Notes under the pieces: model-generated
The model's database searches: none
Told to the model about the DNA's origin: nothing
Seen by the model: the letters and a program-made list of their open reading frames with translations, nothing else
Origin: Acidobacteriota bacterium
GTDB lineage: Bacteria; Acidobacteriota; Terriglobia; Acidiferrales; UBA7541
DNA length: 64,000 nucleotides
NCBI GenBank assembly: GCA_013289855.1
Contig: JABCZD010000005.1
Span: forward strand, 372,001-436,000
Reading direction: 5' to 3'
Part shown: in pieces, positions 52,041 through 59,467 of the stretch
Layout of the letters: the number at the start of each line of letters is the position of its first letter
Position numbering within the stretch: position 1 is the stretch's first letter
Position numbers and translations under genes: made by a program

Positions 52041-53393
52041 ATGGACGCGCATTCCCGCAAGGTGGTGCAAGAAAATCGCGACTACACGATGTTTTCATGG
52101 TCCGTGCAAGGGGCTGCGGCGCCGCTGCATATGAAGCGCGGCCAGGGCGTTTATTTCTGGGATGGCGAGGACAACCGCTGGCTGGATTTCAGCTCGCAGC
52201 TCATTAATTTAAATATTGGCCACCAGCATCCGAAGATGCTGGAAGCGATCAAGAAGCAAGTGGATGAATTGTGCTTCGCGGGCCCGAGTTTCGCGACGGA
52301 GTCGCGCGGGCTGCTGGGCAAAAAACTTTCAGAAGTTACCGGGCTGGCAAAAACATTTTTCACGCTGGGCGGCGCGGAAGCCAACGAAAACGCCATGAAG
52401 ATGGCGAAGTTGGTTACCGGGCGCAGCAAAATCATCACGCGCTATCGCTCCTATCATGGTGCGACCATGGGCGCGATGACGGCGTCCGGCGATCCGCGGC
52501 GGTTGCCTGTGGAGCCGGGCATTCCGGGCATTGTGCGGGTATTCGATCCGTACTGTTATCGCTGCCCCTTTGGACAAAAAGTGGAAACTTGCCATCGCGA
52601 GTGCGTGTCGCACATAGAGGAAGTTATCCAGATGGAAGGGCCAACATCGATTGCGGCGATTCTTGTGGAAGGCATCACGGGATCGAATGGTTTGCTGGTG
52701 CCGCCGGATGATTACTATCCCAAGCTGCGCGCGCTGTGCGACAAGTATGGAATTTTGTTGATCACCGATGAAGTGATGAGCGGCTTTGGGCGCACCGGCA
52801 AATGGCTGGCGACGCAACATTACGGAATACGGCCTGACATGGTTACTTGCGCGAAAGGTTTGACCAGCGGGTACATGCCGCTCGGCGCGGTGATCGTTTC
52901 CGATGCCGTGGCGCGATATTTCGAGAGCAACATGCTTTGGGGTGGATTGACGTACAGCGGGCATCCGGTATCGTGCGCAGCAGCAGTCGCCAATTTGCGG
53001 ATCTACGAAGAGGAAAATATTTTTGCCAATGTGGAGACGCAAGGACGCTATCTGGCGTCGCGCCTTGCGGCCATGAAGCGGAAATATTCCTGTGTTGGGG
53101 ACGTGCGCAGTATTGGGCTCTTCAGTGTTTTAGAATTGGTGAAAGATAAAACCACGCGCGAACCGTTGGCGCCTTTCAACGGCAGCAGCCCGGAGATGAC
53201 CAAGTTGGCCGCGTATTTGAAGAGCAAGCACGTGTACGCCTTCAGCCGGTTCAACATGCTGTGGGTGTGCCCGCCGCTGATTATTACTGAGGCGGAGCTG
53301 AGCGCCGGGCTGGATATTGTGGAAGAGGCCCTGGCGCTGGTATCCGAATCGTTGGGCGCGGAAAGCGCCGCGGTGGCGGAGGCGGCGCGCTAG
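52041..53393 (+). CDS. Class III PLP-dependent aminotransferase
   Basis: 450-residue omega-aminotransferase. GGAAGGA lies nine bases ahead of the ATG. Motifs: FWDGEDNRWLDFSSQLINLN, LGGAEANENAMKMAK, RSYHGATMGAMTASGDPRR, LLITDEVMSGFGRTGKWLA with the PLP-binding Asp, and the Schiff-base lysine in TCAKGLTSGYMPLGAV. A Cys-rich insert FDPYCYRCPFGQKVETCHRE is shared with the taurine/aspartate-type branch, some members of which use pyruvate as acceptor. The amino donor cannot be read from sequence. Confidence 0.9.
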   Translation: MDAHSRKVVQENRDYTMFSWSVQGAAAPLHMKRGQGVYFWDGEDNRWLDFSSQLINLNIGHQHPKMLEAIKKQVDELCFAGPSFATESRGLLGKKLSEVTGLAKTFFTLGGAEANENAMKMAKLVTGRSKIITRYRSYHGATMGAMTASGDPRRLPVEPGIPGIVRVFDPYCYRCPFGQKVETCHRECVSHIEEVIQMEGPTSIAAILVEGITGSNGLLVPPDDYYPKLRALCDKYGILLITDEVMSGFGRTGKWLATQHYGIRPDMVTCAKGLTSGYMPLGAVIVSDAVARYFESNMLWGGLTYSGHPVSCAAAVANLRIYEEENIFANVETQGRYLASRLAAMKRKYSCVGDVRSIGLFSVLELVKDKTTREPLAPFNGSSPEMTKLAAYLKSKHVYAFSRFNMLWVCPPLIITEAELSAGLDIVEEALALVSESLGAESAAVAEAAR

Positions 53394-53495
53394 TGCGTTA
53401 TTTCCGCTTCGGTCCGCTCGAATGAGTGTGGCGCTCGATCACCTACTCGAAGATGCAGCCGTTCCGTATCCGCGACCGCGCCGCCTGACTGCGTT

Positions 53496-54314
53496 TCACG
53501 ACTTCTTTGTTTTCGCGGGCGGGACGAGCGCGACGGCGGCTTCGGCCGTGAGTAACAGAAACGTGAGGCTCTCCTGAAGGTACAGGCTCACGGTGGTATC
53601 AGTGTGGCTCAAGTAGCCGATGGAAACATCCTGACCGAGGTGTAGAGCAAAATCACCGCCACGGGTGGTCAGCACAAAGGCGCCCTCAATGGCGGGTGTC
53701 CAAATAATTTGATCGTTGACGAGGCGCTTGATGTGCTCCAGCACCGGGTATCCGTGATCGCTGGTCTCGGAAAGCGCGGTGTAGGCGTCGGCGCTCAGCA
53801 GCACCGCGTATGGACCGTTGACGCCGACCAGCCGCAGCCGGCTCAAGGCCTGGGAAACCGCTTCCGGGTACTCGCGCACATCGGCAGGCAGCGTCATGAT
53901 CGGATTGCTGGTGCCCTTGCGAACGCCGACGATGCCCGCCGCGGCGTAGCTCTCAAATATCGCGCCGTCCTCGGCGAACGCGATCTTGCGCGCCGCGTCT
54001 TTTGCCGGTTGCCAGTCAGAGTCGTTGGCGCCGCGATCGACGTCATCGATCTGCTGGCGCTCGAGCTCGAACGGCACACGCAACTCGACCAGCGCTTTTA
54101 CTTCGCGCTGCCGGGCGAGGATGCCGTCGCGCGGGGGTGCGATCTTTTGCAGGTGGCCGGTGCCGACCGCGGAGAGGCCGGTGCCGCTCGGACCCTGCAG
54201 GTCGACCACGCGGCGTCCGGCAAGATAGCGCTTGAGCGTGCGCGTGGTTTCTTCTTCGATTTGCGCCCAGGACGCATCAGAAATGGGGGCGAGCTCGCGA
54301 TGCAGATTATTCAT
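53496..54314 (-). CDS. Encapsulin shell protein (family 1, linocin M18-like)
   Basis: HK97-fold protein that self-assembles into an icosahedral nanocompartment, probably 60 subunits. 272 residues: MNNLHRELAPISDASWAQIE, RTLKRYLAGRRVVDLQGPSG, GIVGVRKGTSNPIMTLPADV, NGPYAVLLSADAYTALSETS and a C-terminal EGAFVLTTRGGDFALHLGQD, all typical of family 1. It overlaps the upstream dye-decolourising peroxidase gene by 8 bases (ATGAATAA), and that enzyme carries a cargo-loading peptide, so it is the natural cargo. AAAGGAG (complement of 54324-54330) lies nine bases before the ATG, inside the peroxidase coding sequence. Confidence 0.95.
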   Translation of the reverse strand: MNNLHRELAPISDASWAQIEEETTRTLKRYLAGRRVVDLQGPSGTGLSAVGTGHLQKIAPPRDGILARQREVKALVELRVPFELERQQIDDVDRGANDSDWQPAKDAARKIAFAEDGAIFESYAAAGIVGVRKGTSNPIMTLPADVREYPEAVSQALSRLRLVGVNGPYAVLLSADAYTALSETSDHGYPVLEHIKRLVNDQIIWTPAIEGAFVLTTRGGDFALHLGQDVSIGYLSHTDTTVSLYLQESLTFLLLTAEAAVALVPPAKTKKS

Positions 54315-55401
54315 GGGAAATTTCTCCTTTTAGAGAACCGATACCCAGGGAACCATCGTTGTCACTCTTCGGGGATTGCGCGATCTCGACTACCGTTGGC
54401 GCAGCGGGAGACGCCGCAAGCGCAGGCTGGTCCTCGGCCACGTTTTCGAGGAATGTCGCCGATGGCACGAAGAACAGGCTTCCGGTGACCGGGCGGCTGA
54501 AGTCGAGCAGGCGGTCGTAATTTCCCGGCGGCCGGCCGATGAACATGTTTTCTAGCATTTGCTCGGTGGTGCGAGGTGAACGGCTGTAGCCAATAAAATA
54601 GGTGCCAGATTCGCCGTGCGAGGCGCGGCCGAAGGGCATGTTGTCGCGCAGAATCTTGATCTCTTTGCCGTCTTCGACGATGGTCGTGAGAGCGCTGTGC
54701 GCGGAGGTAGGTTTGACGGAATCGTCCAATTCGATGTCGGAAAGTTTGGTACGGCCGATAATGCGTTCTTGCGCTTCTGTCGAGAGCGCGTTCCATCCGC
54801 TTATGTCATGAAGGTATTTCTGCACGATCACGTAGCTGCCGCCGGCGAACGCGGGGTCTTCGTCGCCAATGAGCACGGCATCGATCGCAGCCTCGCCCCG
54901 CGGGTTTTCTGTTCCGTCGACAAATCCGATGAGATCGCGGTCATCGAAATAGCGGAATCCGTGGACTTCGTCTATAGGCGAAACGGCATCGCCTAGCCGC
55001 GTCATGATCTGGGTGGCAAGTTCGAAGCACAAGTCCATGCGCTTTGCTCGGATGTGGAACAGTAAATCGCCCGGAGTGGAAACCGCGTGGCGCGCCCCTG
55101 CGCGGATCTCGCGGAAGACATGCAGATTCGCCGGACGAGGTGTACCAAACAGGCGATCCCACGCCTCCGACCCGAAACCCATAACGCAGGAAAGCGCCCC
55201 TTCGACGTCACGAAAATCCACGGCGCGATAGAGTCCGGCGAGATCTCCACAGAACGATCGAACGGCCTCGCGATTTTCGATGCCGGGATTGACTGTCGCG
55301 ACCAGGAAGATGGCGGCGCGGGTGAGCGGCGCGGCCACGGACTGTGCGAGGGCACGCACGCCAGGTGCTGCTGCTGACGCACTCGTCGAATTGGACTCCA
55401 T
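54307..55401 (-). CDS. Dyp-type peroxidase with encapsulin cargo-loading peptide
   Basis: Heme peroxidase of the DyP family, packaged in the encapsulin encoded next. 364 residues. Distal Asp162 is in GFVDGTENP, proximal His235 in PTSAHSALTTI, and the distal Arg252 in KILRDNMPFG. The core ends near residue 325, followed by an Ala/Pro linker and DGSLGIGSLKGE (residues 349-360), which matches the canonical targeting peptide, then four extra residues (ISHE). Lacks a signal peptide, so the shell is cytosolic. Encapsulated DyPs protect against oxidative stress; the physiological substrate is unsettled. Confidence 0.95.
   Translation of the reverse strand: MESNSTSASAAAPGVRALAQSVAAPLTRAAIFLVATVNPGIENREAVRSFCGDLAGLYRAVDFRDVEGALSCVMGFGSEAWDRLFGTPRPANLHVFREIRAGARHAVSTPGDLLFHIRAKRMDLCFELATQIMTRLGDAVSPIDEVHGFRYFDDRDLIGFVDGTENPRGEAAIDAVLIGDEDPAFAGGSYVIVQKYLHDISGWNALSTEAQERIIGRTKLSDIELDDSVKPTSAHSALTTIVEDGKEIKILRDNMPFGRASHGESGTYFIGYSRSPRTTEQMLENMFIGRPPGNYDRLLDFSRPVTGSLFFVPSATFLENVAEDQPALAASPAAPTVVEIAQSPKSDNDGSLGIGSLKGEISHE
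54324..54330 (-). promoter_or_regulatory. Encapsulin Shine-Dalgarno embedded in cargo-loading-peptide codons
   Basis: AAAGGAG on the minus strand is formed by the Lys-Gly-Glu codons of the peroxidase targeting peptide and sits nine bases ahead of the encapsulin ATG. Confidence 0.75.
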
Positions 55402-55424
55402 CGGATGTAATCCTAGTGGCGCTG

Positions 55425-55441
55425 GCGGAACTTCATTCCGC
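55425..55441. promoter_or_regulatory. Inverted repeat at the likely transcription start of the DyP-encapsulin operon
   Basis: GCGGAA-CTTCA-TTCCGC, perfect 6-base arms, just downstream of the -10 candidate. A repressor bound here would block initiation; an RNA hairpin is the alternative. Confidence 0.45.
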
Positions 55442-55443
55442 GA

Positions 55444-55472
55444 AATATCGCGCTCGCCTCGTATGCGAACAA
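55444..55472 (-). promoter_or_regulatory. Candidate promoter of the DyP-encapsulin operon
   Basis: On the minus strand TTGTTC (complement of 55467-55472), 17-base spacer, GATATT (complement of 55444-55449), 43 bases ahead of the peroxidase ATG. Confidence 0.45.
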
Positions 55473-55499
55473 TCGGATTGGAAGCTTACCAAAGAACCG

Positions 55500-55523
55500 T
55501 TGCGTATCGCTACGGATACGCAA
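55500..55523. promoter_or_regulatory. Nine-base-arm inverted repeat upstream of the DyP-encapsulin promoter
   Basis: TTGCGTATC-GCTACG-GATACGCAA, perfect arms, centred about 40 bases upstream of the -35 candidate. The position suits an activator, possibly one that senses oxidative stress; no regulator gene is adjacent. Confidence 0.5.
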
Positions 55524-55762
55524 AACGCGGCCTGGTGCAGTGACGCGTGATTGGGTTTCCAACAGGCTGACAGTGTCCAAGGGATTCGACAGACAACTCT
55601 CGCCGGCCGAGGGTTAAGCCCTCGCCGCTTAACTCGGTATCCTCCTTGCGGTCAACATCTTTCATCAAAACCCGGTTCATCTCGCGAAACGGTACAAGGA
55701 GTGCTCTCTATTAATGCGGAAGTTGCAATTGAAATCGCAAATTAGCGGAAGGGCGATTCATC

Positions 55763-56707
55763 ATGAAACCAATCACACAGGAAAATGCCAGGGTTGGATT
55801 TGTTGGGATTGGCTACATGGGCCGACCGATCGCGCGGAGGTTGCTTGAATCCGGCTTCAAGCTGACCGCTTACGACCGGGACCACAGCAAGGCGGAGGAG
55901 CTGATTCAATACGGCGGTACAGTCGCACACAGCGTTTCGGAACTTGCTTCCAGTTGCAACGTAGTGATGTCGTGCCTGCCGAACGATGAAGTTGTGCTGA
56001 AAATTTATCAAGGTCCGGAGGGCGTATTCGCCAATGCGCATCCCAACTCTTTCGTTATTGATATGAGCACGGTGTATCCGGAGACCGCGCAGCAACTCTC
56101 GAGATTGGCTTCGGAGCGCGGAATCAACGGTCTTGACGTAACGATATCGGGAAGCACTCCGGTGGCAGAAAAGGGTTTGCTGACGCTGTTCGGCGGCGGC
56201 GACAAAGAATGCTTTGATGCCACCGAGTCGATTTTTCGCGTAATCGCGCGAAAGTACTTCTATCTGGGGCCAAGTGGCTCCGGAGCGACGATGAAACTGG
56301 TGGTGAACGCTCTGCTGGGAATTGGAATGCAGGCGATTGCCGAAGCCGTTGCTCTCGGTGAGAAGGCTGGGCTTGATCGCAATCGTTTGCTGAACGTTCT
56401 TTCGGAGACTGCGGTGGTCGCACCTGCGCACGCGGGCAAGCTGGAAAGAGCGATAAACAGCGACTACAGCCCGCAATTTCCGATTCGACTAATGAACAAG
56501 GACTTTGGACTAATTCTCAATCTCGCGGCCGCCGTTGGGGCGCGAATGCCTGCCGCTGCAGCTGCTCTTGAGGTTAACGCCAGACAGTCGGAACAGGGAG
56601 AGGAACAAGATTTCTCCGCGGTGATTCTGCAGATGGAACAGCAAGCTCACTTGGCTTACGCAGAGAAAGGGCAGGCTCGAGCGGGTGTCGCCGGGGCGCA
56701 AAAGTAG
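55763..56707 (+). CDS. NAD(P)-dependent beta-hydroxyacid dehydrogenase (3-hydroxyisobutyrate dehydrogenase family)
   Basis: 314 residues. The Rossmann motif VGFVGIGYMGRPIARRLLES is near residue 11, the DMSTVYPETAQQLSRLA segment is the family's substrate signature region, and the catalytic lysine lies in GSGATMKLVVNALLGIGMQA. Members include 2-hydroxy-3-oxopropionate reductase and 3-hydroxyisobutyrate and succinic semialdehyde reductases. The signature DVTISGSTPVAEKGLLTLFG (usually DAPVSGG...A..G.L) is slightly divergent. It begins a run of same-strand genes up to 60.5 kb with aldo/keto reductase and monooxygenase-like members. Substrate unknown. Confidence 0.88.
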   Translation: MKPITQENARVGFVGIGYMGRPIARRLLESGFKLTAYDRDHSKAEELIQYGGTVAHSVSELASSCNVVMSCLPNDEVVLKIYQGPEGVFANAHPNSFVIDMSTVYPETAQQLSRLASERGINGLDVTISGSTPVAEKGLLTLFGGGDKECFDATESIFRVIARKYFYLGPSGSGATMKLVVNALLGIGMQAIAEAVALGEKAGLDRNRLLNVLSETAVVAPAHAGKLERAINSDYSPQFPIRLMNKDFGLILNLAAAVGARMPAAAAALEVNARQSEQGEEQDFSAVILQMEQQAHLAYAEKGQARAGVAGAQK

Positions 56708-56829
56708 GTCTACCTGGAAGAAATATTTCGCTTGTGCAGCTGAGGACTAACGGAATTGAGAACCGTTTAGCAGCGAGACCGAGCGAGAAGGGCCATTTGT
56801 AAGAATTCTTGAATTAGGAGAGGAAAGCC

Positions 56830-57405
56830 ATGATGAACATGAAAAGACTTGGTTGCGCGTTGCTATTGATCGGAATCGCCGGCTTGACCGCGTATTCGCG
56901 GGAGAAGGGCAGCGAGTACGTTTCCCCGTCACAAGCCGTGCCGAGGGGCCAAGCGCCCAAGATGGAGGTGCAATTGTTGAACCCCGGAGAACCGACGAAA
57001 CAATATGCGGTGATCTTCTACCAGGGAGACGAGGCTTTTTCCGGACTGTTGGAGTTTGCTGAGAAGTATCACGTTACGAGTGCGCATTTCACCGCTATTG
57101 GAGCGGTGAATGGAGCCACATTGGGGTGGTTCGATTCCCAACGGAAAATGTACAAGAAGATTCCCATCAACGGTCAACACGAAGTGATCGGGATGAGCGG
57201 TGACATCGCGCTGTATCAAGGAAAGCCCGTAGTTCACACGCACATGATGGTGGGAAATTCAGACGGAACAACGCAGGGCGGTCATGTTCTCGAGGCGTAC
57301 GTATCGCCCACGCTGGAAGTAATGGTTACGGAAGATCCCGTAACGATGCAAAAGCGGTTTGATCCGGCAACGGATCTGACGTTGATTGATCCGGCCTTGA
57401 AATAG
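56830..57405 (+). CDS. Exported PPC/DUF296-domain protein
   Basis: 191 residues. The N-terminus (KRLGCALLLIGIAGLTAYS) looks like a signal peptide, possibly with a lipobox-like LTAYS lacking Cys. The rest is a PPC/DUF296 domain: YAVIFYQGDEAFSGLLEFAE, HVTSAHFTAIGAVNGATLGW, then VVHTHMMVGNSDGTTQGGHV with the conserved histidines. The domain is known from plant AT-hook proteins and small bacterial trimers, where the bacterial role is unclear; export would rule out a DNA role here. AGGAGAGGAAA lies ahead of the ATG. Confidence 0.85.
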   Translation: MMNMKRLGCALLLIGIAGLTAYSREKGSEYVSPSQAVPRGQAPKMEVQLLNPGEPTKQYAVIFYQGDEAFSGLLEFAEKYHVTSAHFTAIGAVNGATLGWFDSQRKMYKKIPINGQHEVIGMSGDIALYQGKPVVHTHMMVGNSDGTTQGGHVLEAYVSPTLEVMVTEDPVTMQKRFDPATDLTLIDPALK

Positions 57406-57457
57406 CGCGCAATGTGCCGCGACAGCAAAAATAAACCGAGATTGGGAGGAAGCAATC

Positions 57458-57760
57458 ATGAATGAAGTGTATGTAATTGCAAGATCAGTGGCGCGCAGAG
57501 GAAGGGAAAGCCAACTCGGAGAACTGTTACGGGGGATGTTAGCTCCCACCCGCGCCGAATCGGGATGCAAATTGTATGAACTCTATGAGTCAGACGCGAA
57601 GGGGCGCTTTTATTTCTACGAAATATGGGAAAGCCAGGCTGCCCTTGAGAAACACGCCGCCAGTCCTCACTTTAAGCACCTGGAGCAAACCGTGGGCGAA
57701 TTCGTACAGGAACCTTTCGAGGTAAATATCTTGGAGAAGAAACTAATCGCCGCCGCGTGA
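57458..57760 (+). CDS. Antibiotic biosynthesis monooxygenase (ABM, YgiN-like) domain protein
   Basis: 100 residues: VYVIARSVARRGRESQLGEL, then LAPTRAESGCKLYELYESDA and GRFYFYEIWESQAALEKHAA, ending HFKHLEQTVGEFVQEPFEV. This is the dimeric ferredoxin-like ABM fold found in quinol monooxygenases (YgiN), heme-degrading enzymes and autoinducer isomerases (LsrG). No heme ligand can be assigned. GGGAGGAAG precedes the ATG. It lies between the DUF296 and cytochrome genes with ~35-52 base gaps, so they are probably one transcript. Confidence 0.9.
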   Translation: MNEVYVIARSVARRGRESQLGELLRGMLAPTRAESGCKLYELYESDAKGRFYFYEIWESQAALEKHAASPHFKHLEQTVGEFVQEPFEVNILEKKLIAAA

Positions 57761-57794
57761 GCTGGAACGAAAAACTGCAAGTAAAGGAAGCGCC

Positions 57795-58145
57795 ATGGCA
57801 CACGACAAGACTGAACGACATGTAATGTTTGCCGCTATATTTATGCTGATGTTTTTTTTTGGCGTCACGCTCCTTGTCTCCTCGGTTGTGCGAGCTAGTC
57901 TCGGTCCAGACAGCATAGCCAGCGCTGCGACATTTCGTACGAAATGCGCCATGTGCCACGGTCAAGACGGAAGTGGCTCACTGGTCGGACAGAGCATATC
58001 CGTTCCGGACCTTCGGTCACCGGTCGCCCAGAAGCTGTCCGATGCGCAACTCGCACGAATCATTTCCGACGGTAACTTGGTTACCTACGTTCGCTTGCTT
58101 CATCATCCGGTTCTATTTCAGCGGGGGCGAGAGGGTACATTGTGA
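57795..58145 (+). CDS. Membrane-anchored cytochrome c, shortened at the axial-Met region
   Basis: 116 residues. One N-terminal helix (VMFAAIFMLMFFFGVTLLVS), then a class I heme c domain with the heme-binding CAMCH in FRTKCAMCHGQDGSGSLVGQ and PDLRSPVAQKLSDAQLARII. Class I cytochromes then read SDGK..MPAF...L...QI..LVTYVR. Here SDGN is joined straight to LVTYVRLLH, so the ~15-residue piece that holds the axial methionine is absent, and the tail (HPVLFQRGREGTL) is atypical. Heme could still attach, but the sixth ligand must differ. AAAGGAAG precedes the ATG. Confidence 0.8.
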   Translation: MAHDKTERHVMFAAIFMLMFFFGVTLLVSSVVRASLGPDSIASAATFRTKCAMCHGQDGSGSLVGQSISVPDLRSPVAQKLSDAQLARIISDGNLVTYVRLLHHPVLFQRGREGTL

Positions 58146-58329
58146 ATAGCCGCAAAAATTCACATAAACCCGAGAATCTACAGCATCTGGATCTTGCGCC
58201 GGATTCGGAAACAGGGAGTTGAAAGTTGACATGCGATGCAGCAGCGAATTGGATGTTCGGGCGGTTTATCCGCGTCGTGGGGCGCTTGGCAACCCGAAAG
58301 GTGAACTCGGTCTCACTGTTGGAATCGAA

Positions 58330-59409
58330 ATGAACAAGGGAATAAAGCTCTTCGACAAGATTTGGATCTGCGTGGGCCTCGTGGCCACCTTGGGAGTCGT
58401 CTGTCGCGCGCAGGCGCAGAGCCGTGGACCGGAATTTGTGGTCGATCCCAGTTGGCCGAAGCCGTTGCCTGAAAACTGGGTAAATGGACAAGTGAGCGGT
58501 GTATGTGTGGACAAACAGGACAACGTGTTCATCGTTAATCGGAAGGACATGACGGACAAGGAAGGAGAAATCGCGCAGCAGGCGCCACCGTACATCGAAT
58601 TTGATCCCGACGGAAATGTAGTGAATAGCTTCGGCGACTGGAACATCGTTCCGAATATCACCCACGGCTGCTTCATCGACGCTGAAAACAATTTTTGGAC
58701 GGCCGGCAATGGCGATGGAATTATCCAAAAATACAGTCACGACGGGAAACTGCTCATGCAGATCGGCGAGAGGGGCGTTGTCGATACCTCCGACGGCACT
58801 CTCAAGGGACGGGCGCGCAATTCGAGCCAAACTCAGTTTTACATGCCGTCCGACATAGCGGTAGATCCCGTCAATGGCGACATCTACGTGGCCGACGGTT
58901 ACGGCAACAGCCGCATAGTCGTTTTCGACCAGTCCGGCAAATTCCTTCGTCAGTGGGGCCACCAGGGGACAAAAGCAGAGGCCGACGCAGGTGTGGGTGG
59001 CGCGTTCATGCAGGTTGTGCATTGTGTGGTCATCGGCAACGACAGCCTGGTGTATGTCTGTGACCGACAAGGCGACCGGGTTCAAGTCTTCGATAAGATA
59101 GGAAACTTCAAAAACAACATTTGGGTCAAGAGAGGAAATGGCCTTCCGGACGATTGGGGGACCACATGGTGGATCGGCTTTTCTCCGGACCGCGAGCAAA
59201 AATACATGTACGTGGATGACGGCGGCGACGAGCAGGTCAAGATTCTCGACCGTGTCAGCGGAGAAGTTCTAGCGAGCTTCGGGCGTCCTGGTCACCAGAT
59301 CGGTGCATTCACGCATGGCCACACTTTGGCAGTCGATTCGAAAGGCAATGTTTATGTCGCCGAGACCGACTGGGGCAGAAGAGTCCAGAAATTCAAGCTA
59401 ATGAATTGA
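58330..59409 (+). CDS. Exported NHL-repeat beta-propeller protein
   Basis: 359 residues from ATG 58330; a signal peptide (KIWICVGLVATLGVVCRAQA) defines the start although the frame is open from 58219. It contains NHL-type blades: GQVSGVCVDKQDNVFIVNRK, HGCFIDAENNFWTAGNGDG, YMPSDIAVDPVNGDIYVADG, YGNSRIVVFDQSGKFLRQWG and GAFTHGHTLAVDSKGNVYVA. The sequence resembles the peptidyl-hydroxyglycine lyase-like six-bladed group, but the catalytic set was not verified, so it may only bind ligands. It follows the cytochrome gene by 184 bases on the same strand. Confidence 0.88.
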   Translation: MNKGIKLFDKIWICVGLVATLGVVCRAQAQSRGPEFVVDPSWPKPLPENWVNGQVSGVCVDKQDNVFIVNRKDMTDKEGEIAQQAPPYIEFDPDGNVVNSFGDWNIVPNITHGCFIDAENNFWTAGNGDGIIQKYSHDGKLLMQIGERGVVDTSDGTLKGRARNSSQTQFYMPSDIAVDPVNGDIYVADGYGNSRIVVFDQSGKFLRQWGHQGTKAEADAGVGGAFMQVVHCVVIGNDSLVYVCDRQGDRVQVFDKIGNFKNNIWVKRGNGLPDDWGTTWWIGFSPDREQKYMYVDDGGDEQVKILDRVSGEVLASFGRPGHQIGAFTHGHTLAVDSKGNVYVAETDWGRRVQKFKLMN

Positions 59410-59467
59410 TAGGCGGCTTAACTAGAAACGCATCGATTTCTCGAAAAGAGGAGCAGGAGAGGACAAC

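Larger units (their letters stand above)
55402..55762. other. Regulatory region between the DyP-encapsulin operon and the dehydrogenase gene
   Basis: About 360 bases between divergent genes with no coding frame. It holds a promoter candidate for the peroxidase operon, two inverted repeats around it (listed separately) and a further hairpin CGAGGG-TTAAG-CCCTCG at 55608-55624 nearer the plus-strand gene. Confidence 0.5.

Noticed and set aside
58081..59199. 372-codon minus-strand frame opposite the NHL protein
   Set aside because: No domain and no ribosome site; the plus strand has a signal peptide and clear NHL blades.
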